A DNA stretch of 64,000 nucleotides from Lutraria lutraria (taxonomy: Eukaryota; Mollusca; Bivalvia; Venerida; Mactridae): the NCBI GenBank assembly GCA_964023205.1, contig OZ026844.1:37447963-37511962 (forward strand). The letters run 5' to 3'. The notes under the pieces are model-generated. The model was given only the letters and a program-made list of their open reading frames with translations, had not been told where the DNA came from and ran no database searches. This document shows positions 1 through 11,600 of this stretch, piece by piece. The position numbers were made by a program, and so were the translations under genes. How positions within the stretch are numbered: the first letter of the stretch is position 1; each line of letters opens with the position of its first letter.

Positions 1-1954
1 AATCATGATCTCTACCAACATAGGAAATATTTTAGTCACTGGCTCTAGTGTAACATTTCTGTCTGATAAAGGTTGTGTTGGGAATTGGTTTGAAGAAATT
101 AGATCCTAAAGATTCATATTTATTTAATACTTTCACAGGGCGGGTAAATCAGCTAGAAGAAACATAAGAATTTGATTGTAAAAGTCAACTTAATATGCTT
201 GTATTGTAAAAGGTAATGCAATACCACATTAAGGAGAAACTCAACAATCACGCCAATACTGTTTGTCAAGAAAAATTAAAACAAGAGTTTATTAAAACGA
301 GAAGAGTACCATACTCACACAAGAACTGAAATGGAGCTAGATAAACATCAACATTTTTCCAGTCTATAATGCTAATGGCGATGTCTGGATTTCAAAGCAT
401 TAATGAATATATCAAAGTACTTGTGGAAATTTTCATAGGCTTGCACTGCAATATGGAATGGGAACTAGTTATTCAACTTTTGAATGGCGGATGTAGTACT
501 TTATCTGCTCAAAAATGCATGTGTGCTGAGCAAGTGATGCGGACAAACACTCAGTTTCTAAAAACCGAAGTTTTTAATTCCATTGATCTAAGAAAAAGGC
601 AAAATTTCAGAATGATGGACTGTCTACATAATTTGTGTACAAATAAAGAAGAATGCATGGACTTCTAAAGAACTGTTGGGACATTATGAACATCATCATT
701 TTATTTAACCAAGGATGTTTTAATTAAGAGATTTTAATATACAGTCATTACCTGGTAAATGTCTGTAATAAGGATCATTTGAAAGATTTCTATTAAAAGT
801 GCTATCTTAGCAATGTCTGTGAAATGGGACCAGGAAGGGACATGAATCCCATCCAGGCAATTGCTCTATATACAGATAATTTATTTAATTATATGAAAAA
901 AAAACATGTTTCAAAAGCCTGCACTTCAAATAATGTTATTAATCATACAGTTGAATGATTTCTTTCAAATCATGAATCACAAAATTGTATAAATTTATTG
1001 AAATTAAAGATGTTGGATTGATCATTCAAGTATATTTAAATGTGGATCATGGCATTACCTTTCCATAAGGGACCAAGCCAAGACATCTTGTCCAATCCCA
1101 GATGGTCCAATTTTAATGGTATAGAGTAAAATAAACAAATGTATGATAAAGATATATCGTGAATACAAATTCTGCCAACTAAATATTCAAATTTGAATTA
1201 GTGTAGATTATTTCAAAGAATACTATCAAAATTAATAATTTGACCGTCTTCACTTTATGCCGACTTGGTAATGGAGCATCATGGAAGTATGCCGCCTGAC
1301 CTAACATTGTACGTTTTCATGACTTGTTTCACTGAAGTTAACTAATGTATTTAATTGGCTTTTATTTCCTATAAGATTATACAATAAATAAATACTATTC
1401 TACATGTATACATATAAATGAAGTAATTATGACAAATTTTGATGTGCACTATCTCTATCTACACCTAGAAGGTACAAATCAAGTGGGGATGAAGGTGAGT
1501 ACTGGGTATTATTAAAATTACACAGAAATCACTTCATAAATAAATACTGCGTTTACTTTCATTTTAACTTAACATGGTTTCTTAAAATATTTCATAGGCT
1601 AAATGTGTCTAAGAACATTTTCAAATACATGTACAGCATAAAATTCATTGAATGTAAAATTTCTTACTAACAACTTGCCCACATAATTTTTTTTAAAAAG
1701 CAATTTTTGGAAAGTCTAAAGCAGTACGTGTCATGTTGAATAATGCAGATATCGAATACTTTTGTGTTTATTTCAATTGATGCATTTTTTTGTCTGTAAA
1801 TCGGTCGTAATCCTTCAGATGAATAAAATATTTTGTTTTTAAACTTCTCTATGGGGAACTTAACATCCCAGTTTTCAAAATACAAAAAAATCTTGTCAAA
1901 TCTTGTCGTTATGAAAATGACTTGTGGGGCACATGACTAAAATATAATTTAATT
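1..1954. other. Intergenic, downstream of CLN8
   Basis: AT-rich DNA with no convincing gene. The open frames at 369-668 (+) and 1667-1885 (-) have no recognisable domain and biased, low-information composition, and I take them as chance. Part of the CLN8 3' untranslated region may reach this far: an AATAAA-type signal on the minus strand lies at 1767-1772. Confidence 0.6.
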
Positions 1955-2118
1955 TACAGTCAAACGTGTATTAGTGACCATCTCCAATAAAGGCCAATAT
2001 GAATAAAGGTCATTCTTTTAATAAATGCCATTGATTATTTAGAACAAAATGACCTTCAAAAATAAAGTCCGCATTATGTCTGTTCTAACAGCAGTCTTTG
2101 TTCACAGGTTTGACTGTA
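1955..2118. mobile_element. MITE family B, copy 1 (TIR CAGTCAAACcTGTG)
   Basis: The segment opens with TACAGTCAAACGTGTA and closes with CACAGGTTTGACTGTA, which is its inverted complement. The body repeats the theme 'aataaaggccA'. Related copies lie at 25191-25358, 36431-36600, 53208-53387 and 54843-55073. Size, TA ends and lack of coding capacity fit a Tc1/mariner-type non-autonomous element. This copy lies just downstream of the CLN8 stop codon and may fall inside its 3' untranslated region. Confidence 0.75.
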
Positions 2119-2279
2119 CAAAATTAAACTTACATATATTTGGATATTTTAACATTCTGTGAGTTTTTACTACCAAAAACATATTAAAATGTTAGAATCT
2201 CAAAAACTACTTCTTCACAGTATATTGCACATAATTTACAACTCCCTGAATAGAACAGAATTAATTAATTAAGTCAATT

Positions 2280-3113
2280 TTAATTGTTTTTTTTCTGATC
2301 ATTTTCCGTCTTGGTTTTGTTTGAATCTTCAAAGTTCCAGTCGACAGGATTAATCATTTGTACTGTTTTCTTGTAAGTCCAATATGGGGTCATTATAAGT
2401 GTGACAAGGGTCAACTGTAGGTAGAGAGGAATAAGCATGCCAACTGGCATAGTGGATGAAATCTTGTCCCAATGTTGGTACGTAACATACCACATGTTGC
2501 ATTCCATCACTGACCGAAGATGGAAGGCGTGGACCAGTACAAACTGATTAGCTTTCCATAAGAAAGTGTTGGCCATGTCTGCCTTCAGTAGTGTCCAACA
2601 CAAACAACTGAACGGAGTGCTCATTTCAAGAACAAGTCCACGTGTACCGAAAAAATGTGAACTACCAAGATAAATAATCATGGAGTATCCAATTAGAGAC
2701 AGCCAGTGATGGATATTTAACAACATGTTAAATGTCTGGTAGTAAATATCAGACCATAGTATCATCGCACATTCAAATATGAAGAAACCAACTGTGGTTG
2801 TCATGGCGAAGTGACTTGTGGGCGTGGTAGCGTAAACCACATCTTTTACGAGTTCTGTGTCAATAAATAAAGCCCATACACCGATTATGATACAAAATAT
2901 GCCGTAAACACCTCGAACAATGGCCAGGTGCCAGAAGATCTTCTCTTTTATTCTAAGGTTTCTGTAGGTTTGTAATGCAACAGATAAAATCATGGACACT
3001 ACATAGACCAGACAGAAGAACACAAATGATCCTCCTATATACTTCAGCTGTGTGCTTCTTTGTTCAAAGTTCACATCTGCCAGAGATGGATGAAAATATT
3101 CAATCAAACCCAT
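2280..3113 (-). CDS. CLN8: CLN8 orthologue, TLC-domain ER cargo receptor
   Basis: A 277-residue multi-pass membrane protein. In vertebrates CLN8 cycles between ER and ERGIC as a cargo receptor for newly made lysosomal enzymes, and its loss causes neuronal ceroid lipofuscinosis. Recognition rests on family-specific blocks: EKIFWHLAIVRGVYG (58-72), NIHHWLSL (133-140), LLKADM (175-180), VLEMSTPFSC (161-170) and PYWTYKKT...NPVDWNF (243-261), which match human CLN8 nearly residue for residue. Hydrophobic segments lie at about 25-46, 63-84, 102-121, 131-152 and 224-243. The C-terminus is KKNN, a dilysine ER-retrieval signal, as in human (KKRP). Length is close to the human 286. The ATG at 3113 is chosen because the family begins about here and a splice acceptor (TTTATTTCAG) lies 15 nt upstream, so 3114-3128 is 5' untranslated. 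The coding sequence is a single exon. The upstream non-coding exon and promoter were not found. Confidence 0.95.
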   Translation of the reverse strand: MGLIEYFHPSLADVNFEQRSTQLKYIGGSFVFFCLVYVVSMILSVALQTYRNLRIKEKIFWHLAIVRGVYGIFCIIIGVWALFIDTELVKDVVYATTPTSHFAMTTTVGFFIFECAMILWSDIYYQTFNMLLNIHHWLSLIGYSMIIYLGSSHFFGTRGLVLEMSTPFSCLCWTLLKADMANTFLWKANQFVLVHAFHLRSVMECNMWYVTYQHWDKISSTMPVGMLIPLYLQLTLVTLIMTPYWTYKKTVQMINPVDWNFEDSNKTKTENDQKKNN

Positions 3114-3128
3114 ACTTCAGACTGTGAT
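3114..3128 (-). promoter_or_regulatory. CLN8: CLN8 5' UTR segment with splice acceptor at 3129-3130
   Basis: On the minus strand ACTTTATTTCAG precedes ATCACAGTCTGAAGT and the ATG. This is a good 3' splice site (CAG after a T-rich run), implying that an upstream non-coding exon is joined here. Confidence 0.6.
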
Positions 3129-3257
3129 CTGAAATAAAGTCAAAGACCATTGAAAAGTAAATTATTATATGTATGTGTGGCACAGAGATATTTATCTTGT
3201 CTGTATGCAAATATCTGACATCTCAGATGGCTTATGTGAATTTTATGGGCCCAAAAA

Positions 3258-3334
3258 TTGTAAACATCAAAATTAAGTATTTCCCCAATTTTAAAATTTA
3301 AAATTGGGGAAATACTTAATTTTGATGTTTACAA
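3258..3334. repeat. Perfect 36-bp inverted repeat with 5-nt loop
   Basis: The left arm 3258-3293 (begins TTGTAAACATC) and right arm 3299-3334 (ends GATGTTTACAA) are exact inverted complements over 36 bp, with loop AAATT. It lies 130-206 bp upstream of the CLN8 acceptor, in the presumed 5' intron. Origin is unknown: foldback element, template-switch palindrome or an RNA hairpin. Confidence 0.93.
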
Positions 3335-4155
3335 GGTATGATGCGATTTTATTAAACTGTCCAAGCTGAACAATTACCCAGTCGCTGAAAGCGATTGTAT
3401 TTAGCTTCATACCACTATTGATAGTGGTTTTCATTTATTTTACATTTAGAGCATGTCACATGTCCAAATATTATGTAGCGCATCCTTAAGTACATGATTG
3501 CATATTCAACAACTGGTATAACGAAAATTATCGTTCAACTTATGAAAGTAATCAAATCTCACTGAAGCTTAAAAAGAATGCAAACATCAACTGTGAAATT
3601 ATGCAGCTTTGACAGTTTAATAAAATTGTACAATGAATCACTATAAAAATATCAAATGAAGGCCAATACCATGAATAGCTAATTAGACATCATCTACACA
3701 CTGATACAAAGATTAGCTTCATGAAATTGTAGTTTATATTACAAACACCATCAACTGGCTTACTGTAAAAGTAGATTGCATACACTTTAATTCATCTTTT
3801 ACCAGTAAATTAAATAACAACCATATAGTATGAACTAAATAAAGCCCAAATACATAATAATCTAAAATGGCCGAAACTTTTGTTTAAACTTAATAAACTT
3901 GGATATCTTGCGTTATCAGTATTTGGTACTTTTATCAAGTACTAAGTAGACATAATGGTTATATCTACAGTGGAATACATATCACATACCTCTTGTATAA
4001 GAAACATAATACAGACTGATACTGGTACAGTACAAATGATTCTAAAAGGGAGCGACCAGCATGCAGCAGTAACATACAAAATATCAAAAGAGCAAAACTT
4101 GTGAATGAAGGACGAAAAAGATGACATTTTGGCTTCATTGACAGGTTTTACTAAT
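3335..4155. other. Upstream of CLN8, no gene seen
   Basis: AT-rich sequence with no recognised coding exon. The minus-strand open frame at 3942-4127 shows no family resemblance and no clean splice sites. The non-coding first exon of CLN8 could lie here or further up. Confidence 0.4.
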
Positions 4156-4179
4156 ACAGTACATCCTCTCCAGAGTGGC
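4156..4179 (+). mobile_element. Truncated MITE family A terminal repeat
   Basis: TACAGTACATCCTCTCCAGAG matches the 5' terminal inverted repeat of the family A MITEs found at 20610, 39310 and elsewhere. The homology stops where the G-rich minisatellite begins, and no partner terminal repeat follows the array. Confidence 0.65.
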
Positions 4180-5690
4180 TTAGGGAAGGGTGATCATTGC
4201 TTGCTTTAGGCAGGGGGCACTCACTGCTTGTCTTAGGGAGGGGTGCTCATTGCTTGCTTTAGGCAGGGGGCACTCACTGCTTGTCTTAGAGAGGGGTGCT
4301 CATTGCTTGTCTTAGGGAGGGGTGCTCATTGCTTGCTTTAGGCAGGGGACACTCACTGCTTGTCTTAGAGAGGGGTGCTCATTGCTTGCTTTAGGCAGGG
4401 GACACTCACTGCTTGTCTTAGGGAGGGGTGCTCATTGCTTGCTTTAGGCAGGGGACACTCACTGCTTGTCTTAGAGAGGGGTGCTCATTGCTTGCTTTAG
4501 ACAGGGGGCACTCACTGCTTGTCTTAGAGAGGGGTGCTCATTGCTTGTCTTAGGGAGGGGTGCTCATTGCTTGTGTAAGGGTGGGGTGCTCATTGCTTGT
4601 CTTAGGGAAGGGTGATCATTGCTTGTCTTAGGGAGGGGTGCTCATTGCTTTTCTTAGGGAGAGGTGCTTATTGCTCGTCTTAGGGGTGATCATTGCTTGC
4701 TTTAGGGAGGGGCACTCACTGCTTGTCTTAGGGAGGGGTGCTCATTGCTTGCTTTAGGCAGGGGGCACTCACTGCTTGTCTTAGGGAAGGGTGCTCATTG
4801 CTTGCTTTAGGCAGGGGGCACTCACTGCTTGTCTTAGAGAGGGGTGCTCATTGCTTGTCTTAGGGAAGGATGTCATTGCTTGTGTAAGGGTGGGGTGCTT
4901 ATTGCTTGTCTTAGGGAAGGGTGATAATTGCTTGTCTTAGGAAGGGGCACTCATTGCTTGTCTTAGGGAGAGGTGCTTATTGCTCGTCTTAGGGAGAGGT
5001 GCTTATTGCTTGTCTTAGGGAGAGGTGCTTATTGCTCGTCTTAGGGGTGATCATTGCTTGCTTTAGGGAGGGGCACTCATTGCTTGTCTTAGGGAGAGGT
5101 GCTTATTGCTAGTCTTAGAGAAGGGTGATCATTGCTTGTTTTAGGGAGGGGCGCTCATTGCTTGCCTTAGGGAGGGTTGCTTATTGCTTGTCTTAGGGAA
5201 GGGTGATAATTGCTTGTCTTAGGAAGGGGTGCTCATTGCTTGTCTTAGGGAGAGGTGCTTATTGCTAGTCTTAGAGAAGGGTGATCATTGCTTGTTTTAG
5301 GGAGGGGCGCTCATTGCTTGCCTTAGGGAGGGTTGCTTATTGCTAGTCTTAGGGAAGGGCACTTATTGCCTGCTTTAAGGAAGGGTGATCATTGCTAGCT
5401 TTAGGGATGTGCTTATTGCTTGTCTTAGGGAAGGGTGCTCATTCCTTGCCTTAGGGAGGGGTGCTCATTGCTTGTCTTAGGGAGGGGTGCTCATTGCTTG
5501 CCTTAGGCAGGGGTGCTTATTGCATGTCTTAGGAAGGGGTGCTCATTGCTCGTCTTGGGGAGGGGTGCTCATTGCTTGTCTTAGGGAGGGGTGCTCATCA
5601 CTTGTCTTAGGGAGAGGTGCTCAATTTAATGTTTTAGGGAGAGGTGCTTATTGCTTGTCTTAGGGAGAGATGTTTATTGCATTGATCTTT
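4180..5690. repeat. G-rich minisatellite, ~26-bp unit, ~55 copies
   Basis: A tandem array of a roughly 26-bp unit whose core reads GTGCTCATTGCTTGTCTTAG followed by a G-rich joint (GGAGGGG). The first 400 bp form a two-unit higher-order repeat. 'gctcattgcttgctttaggcaggggg' alternates with 'cactcactgcttgtcttagagagggg' (given here only as themes). Copies diverge towards 5690. Each joint supplies two close G-runs on the plus strand, so quadruplex formation is conceivable. The array is non-coding. Confidence 0.95.
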
Positions 5691-7489
5691 AAAATATGAA
5701 GCACAATTTTGTAACAATGATTTTGACCTAATTAACATACATGTACATCGGTTCTATCCATGACTTAAGTTGTGATCTGTCTGGATCAACCATCTTGACT
5801 TATAACATTCAAAATGAATGTTATCAAAAAGTTGATAAGCTATCTTAATTCAGACTTTTTACTGTGAAAATCAATGACACTATTTGAACCAAAATTGTCT
5901 TTGCTTTTTTCATACTAAGATTAAATTAGATGTTTGACTTTTTCTTATTTCATATGAAGTGTCAATCAACAAAATTAGAATAAATTAAGTGACAGGTATT
6001 GTAACAAAACCAGGTTATTATTTTCCACACATTTATCCCTTGACAAAATGTAGAACGAGTTGTGGACAGGAGAGTATTTCTCCATATACTAGTATTACAT
6101 ATGCACAAAATAAACAAAGGGCCTTAACTCCACCAAAAAATGATTGAATCACAAAAAACAAGAATATAATAATGTGCTGTGTAACTTGGTGTCAATAATG
6201 CTGTAAAAGTCAAAATCCCTTGAGAAATATAGGAGAAGCACATACAAGAAATAGCTCACTTACCTACATGCCCATATTCACCAATCTAATAGACAGTATT
6301 TTCCTTTGGAAAACCTCATCAACAAAATTTGAATGCAGTTTTCATTTTCCAAATGGCAAATATTAAGTGTTTAAGGGAAATGAAAAAAATGCCTAATGGG
6401 GCATATTAATAACAATAGTCAAGTACATGTAAATTAAATACATCTAAAATTATTATAATGAAATGAAAAACTTACTGTTTTAACGCAATCCAAGGTAGAG
6501 TACCAAAGAGTCAAGTTGTATAAAAATATTGACACAAAGTCACTTTCACTCTGATATACACCCTATAATCACAGTGAGGAATATTAAATCGGTCCTACAT
6601 ATGTACTCACTAGGTGTATCACATGAGTTATAATTATACATAAATAGATAAATATTAATTGTACAATAGCTAATATTGATAACAATATTATAATAAATCA
6701 AGATAGCCTGGGTTTTCCGTTTGTTTTATTTACATATATGATACAGAATGTTTTATCTTACAAACTTACCCAGTTTTTATACATGAGACATATTTGAACG
6801 TGAGTACAACAATATATCAAGACCTGAAAATCAGCTTACTTCTGCTTGCTTCCACAAACATATCCTTCTCCTATCATGGTTTGTTTGTTTTGTTGATTTG
6901 AATTTTACGCCCCTTTTCAACAGTCAGATTTAAAATGAGGTGGACAGTTCACCTAACCATCGTTCCTGGGAAGAACTAGTAATAGACTCCCATCCTCTGT
7001 AAGCAACAGTCTACTTTCTCACATAAAGAGACATGGTCGGTAGCAGGACTCAATATCAGTGAGAGGTTACAATGACTTTAAGGCAGCAACCTTAATGACC
7101 ACTCGACAATGGAGATGGTTCATGGACTTCAATGGTCCAGTTGATGCATGTATGGTGAAATCATAAAGTTGAGATTCATGTACAACCTAACAGGGGACAT
7201 TTGTGACTATAGACCATTTTCGAACTAATGATAGAGACATGAACATTTCTCAGTTTACTAGACTAATATCTGCCAATTAACAAATAATCTTAAAATATGT
7301 TCTATACACAAGGTGGTTTCATTTCCTTATTGCAAGAATATTTATATTTACAGTTTTATCAGTTTAGCATATACTCATCTTAAATATATATATTATAAAT
7401 CTTACTGATTTAGCATTTACTCTCATTAAAATTCTTCACATTTGTGTTGTTTGTTTGTTGTTTCATTGGGTTTTACTCCATTTTCTACA
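5691..7489. other. Intergenic, no gene seen
   Basis: AT-rich DNA without recognisable coding exons. 6884-7130 contains a stretch ('ttgaattttacgcccctttt...') that may be a diverged dispersed repeat, but I cannot define its ends. Confidence 0.45.
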
Positions 7490-8358
7490 TTGGCCAAGAT
7501 CCAATCAAAACCATGACATTTAGAGCTTTTACAAGATTTTTACCTAAGATTTGACCTTGTGACCCAGTTTTTGAACCCGGCTGACCCATGTTCATCCTTG
7601 ACCCACATATCATTGAGGCAAACATTTTGACAAGGTTTGGTGAAGATCCAATTAAAACTGTGACATCTACAGTGTTAACAAAGTTTTCCTAAGATTTGAC
7701 CTGGTGACCTAGTTATTGACCCCAGATGACCCATATTTATACTTGACCGTTATATCATTAAAACAAACGATTTGACAAAGTTTGGTGAAGATCCAATAAT
7801 AACTGTGAAATCTACAGTGTTAACATGGTTTTTCATAAGATTTGACCTAGCGACCTAGTTTTTGACCCAAGATGACCCATGTTCGAACTCGTCCAAGATA
7901 TTATGAAGACAAACATTCTGACAAGGTTTCATGATCATTAAATCAAAACAGTGACTTCTAGAGTGTTCACAAGGTTTTCCAGCAATTTGCCCTAGTGACC
8001 TAATTTTACTACAGAAATAACCCATTTTCAAACTTAACCTACATATTATTAAAATAAACATTCTGACAAAGTTTCATGAAGATCCAGTCATAACAGTGAT
8101 TTCTAAAGTGTTCACAAGGTTTTCCCTTATTTTGCCCTGGTGACCTAGTTTTTGACCCCAAATGGCCCAATATCGAACTCGTCCGAGATTTTGTTGATAT
8201 TAACGTTCTGACCCAGTTTTGCTAAAATTGAGCCAAAAATGTGGCCCCTAGTGTGGTCACAACATAAAGTTTGACGACGCACGACGCACACCGCACGACG
8301 CCGGACAGAGAGTGATCCTAATAGCTCACTTTGTCACTTTGTGACATGTGAGCTAAAA
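7490..8358. mobile_element. Non-autonomous element with five ~147-bp monomers and 3' hairpin
   Basis: The internal monomers start at about 7549, 7695, 7841, 7988 and 8133, each beginning like TTTGACCTGGTGACCTAGTT, with spacing of 145-147 bp. The tail holds a CG-rich run (GACGCACGACGCACAC), then AGTGATCCTAATAGCTCAC, and a terminal hairpin whose arms are AGCTCAC.../...GTGAGCT at 8323-8354, followed by AAAA. The tail plan matches the elements at 18300-20056 and 36855-37642. Composition fits a Helitron-like (HINE/pearl-type) bivalve element. That class assignment is inference, and there is no coding capacity. Confidence 0.7.
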
Positions 8359-8451
8359 AGTACAAACTGAGCTTGCAGAACTAGCTATAAAACATTTCTG
8401 AACTTTTCTATATGACCATGTTCAAAATCTTATGAAATCAATCAGTGACTA

Positions 8452-8690
8452 GGCCCGCCCAGTTAGCTCAGTGGTGAGAGCATTGGTCTACTGATCAATA
8501 GGATGTGAGTTCGACTCACAATGTCAATGACACATTTGATTGAAGATATTACATCCTATGTTAAATTGTCCATCACCTCTGAATTATGTGGGGTAGCTTG
8601 GCAGCAGATGGAATATGGTTAGTATTGGTTAAGGCTTAAATGAAGTCCTCCAGGAAAGCTGGTTAGGATAACTGAAATAATGTTGAAAAT
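8452..8690 (+). repeat. tRNA-derived SINE (head with A and B boxes)
   Basis: The segment begins GCCCGCCCAGTTAGCTCAGTGG, which is tRNA 5' end plus A box. A B box (GAGTTCGACTC) follows about 45 nt later. The acceptor stem does not close at the 3' side and the sequence continues into unrelated DNA, so this is a SINE or tRNA pseudogene and not a functional tRNA. A second head with the same first 20 nt except one base lies at 23489. Confidence 0.65.
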
Positions 8691-11600
8691 GGAGTCAAAT
8701 CTGATGAAATAATAAACAATATGTGGCTAAACAATACAACATCATGTGTGTCTTTAAACAATGCCCTATAGCATGACTTCATGCACGAGATAATTTTATC
8801 AACAGCATTATTTTAGTAACAATGATACAAACATATAACATTATCATTACATGTAAATAATTTAATCAACAATAGATCAGATATAAATTAAAATTAGGTA
8901 CAAAATGTACTTGATTATACTTTATAAGTTTACAGTTAATGTATTAAATGTAAACTTTAACTCCCAAAATTAAAATCTCAAAATAGGGTGGACAGAATTT
9001 GTAAATGTTTTTATTTGTTTTCATGATAGAAAATCATTTACCACGAATCTGGTGCAGAATTTTTTTTATCATAAAAAATGGTTATTTTTTTATTAAACTT
9101 ATTGCAACATTCAGTGCTGAAAAAAACCCCAAAGAAGAGCAGTTGATAAATGAATAAAAATTCCAATTTTAAAATTATTAAAAAGATTTAGGTCAAAACG
9201 CCACAATTTTTTCGCTAATTTCCCGGTACCTTTCCCAATCAGGCAAAAAAACTGCTGCGATAAAGAAAAATATCGGTCACCATGCAATATCTAAAGAAAT
9301 ATATATTTTTCTATTTGTCATTACATAAATGATAGTATCCAAGGTAGCTATCAAAGCAATAATGACAATTTGGCAATATCATTTTTGTAATATTAACATT
9401 TAAGTATAGCAAGGAGCAAATACATGAGAAAATTGGTGTTAAGAAGTTTAAACTGAAACCAAACTTCAAACTGTCAAAGGTCATAGTTCAAGTTTAATCT
9501 ACTTGTCACAATGCACAGATTTGTACATACTCAATAAATGACCTCATCTTAGAAGACTATCAAAGATTATGATTCATTGTTTAAACTGATAAAAGAATTA
9601 CAGAATACTGGTCAGTTCAAACTGTAATCTTAACATGAATGTAACAGATTGAACTACCGGTAGTCAACATTAATTCCATACGACTTATTAACTGAGTACA
9701 TTCTGAACTATCAATGTACATGTATACAAAATGTCTGTAATACAGTTCAGTTGGTTAACATTATTTTGTAGAGAAGATTTTTGATTATCATATATTAATT
9801 CATTATACAGTGAAGCAGATAAATCATATCAAATTCAATTAATACTTAACTGATGTTTGTATCAGTAGGTTTGACATGGTTTTCAATGATATTTTAGTTA
9901 TCTATATAATAGCCCAGCTTTCCTGGACTGTAATCTAACCAGTATTATTTTACCCTTCCACAAGATGTCGGACACTTCTCCTCATAGGGAGGAATATCAA
10001 CATTCTCGTGAAATTTTCGTAGAATTGTATGAGCTGTGGCGACCAGTGTTCCAACCAGGTTGGCCGGATAACAAGACACTGGATCACGGCAGCGATTCCA
10101 AAAAGATAACTCTTAAGTGATTTATCATAAGTAGCATAGAAAGTATTGAGAGAAATATAAGCATGTGATTAAATACATAAATAATGTAACCAACTGATGC
10201 TAACTAAAGTTTGCTCCACTTCTTGTAACAATTATCTCCCATCTATAGTAAAACATTAAACAACCACCAAAACTAACTGAAAGCTTATTCAAACTTGACA
10301 AGGCAAGGATGAAAAATGCAGCATTGTGTTATATAACCAAGTGAACTAGTGTTCATCTCTAAAACACAAGATAAACCTTGTCTGTCAATCTTCCATGGCT
10401 GACAAAGATTAATAACTTAATGATAAAACTTGGGATTTTACAATTTTAGTTTATTTATTTCATTGGATCTATAGAAAGCCATTTTCAAGATTATTTCGGT
10501 TATATCGTGGCGGGCAGTTAACTTAACCTACAATTTAGGAAAACAGAGTCAGCCGCACATAACACAACTATACAACAAAAAAGTAATTCAAATTATGTTA
10601 TTTTTTTATTCTCAAAGCATCAACATTAACAAGCAAAAGTGTTGTATCCATGGAAACAGAATATTGAAACATAATAATTATAATATAAATGTTAAGTGTA
10701 ATAATAATAATGTCAGAGGTATAACAATAGAATTACAAATCTATGGCATCAAAAAATTTAATACTTAATGATACTTTAAACAAATAGCTGCTGAACACAA
10801 TATAGGAGACTTCAGTGTTCAACTGTAAAGCACTAATTATTATCTAAACAAAAGATAGAAAAACAACATACAAAAATCTACAGTACCTTCTTCCATCTGA
10901 GTTTACTAATATTTGACTAAATGAAAGAATTGTTCGACTTTATCTTAAATAAAATGTGATTCAAACTAAATCAGGAATTTATAATCAATAAGATCAATAT
11001 CAGGATATCAGGGGAATAATTTAATTGATCACATGACCATGATCACATGACCAGATAACATGAAAATCAATAGTTTCCAATATGAAGATAAAATCCACAT
11101 AATTATCACCTAATTATTAATTCTTACTAAAATTAATTCATTTCCTGTTTAGACAATGTAACATTTATACCATGAAAATAATCAATGACTATAATTGTAT
11201 TATATAACTTAAACTTTTATTTTAATTCATTCACACTTTTCAACTACAACAACAACTTCTGGGAAGAATACAAAAGTCACATGATCAATATGACAAACAT
11301 AATGTTTGATATAAACACAACATTCAATTCTTTAAATCACACAAATATTTCTCAATTCAAACACAAGAATATCTCTTAAAAAGATAAGAAAAAACAGCAC
11401 TATACACTGTATATATGATCACAGTATATCATAGGACATTTAGTATTTGAGTATACATGTACTCACATAGTCATTTAATCAACAAATATCATCTTCCAGG
11501 AAAGAAACGAATTGGGATATTAAGTCTCACAATTTAGTGAAAACTTTTAACATTTCAACAAGAAATATAGCATGATTCATACATTATAGGTAAATACTGT

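Noticed and set aside
369..668. 99-codon plus-strand open frame
   Set aside because: No recognisable domain, no splice or promoter context; compatible with chance in AT-rich DNA.
3942..4127. Possible additional CLN8 exon or small protein on the minus strand
   Set aside because: No match to CLN8 N-terminal sequence and no splice donor in a useful place; the CLN8 frame is already complete from 3113.
4180..5690. TTAGGG hexamers suggesting telomeric repeats
   Set aside because: TTAGGG occurs once per ~26-bp unit inside CTTAGGGAGGGG and never in direct tandem, so it is not telomeric.
8452..8525. Functional tRNA gene
   Set aside because: A and B boxes are present, but the acceptor stem does not pair at its 3' end and a second copy of the same head at 23489 shows it is a dispersed SINE head.
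11032..11053. Short duplicated GATCACATGACCA
   Set aside because: A two-copy 14-bp direct repeat is too short to be meaningful here.
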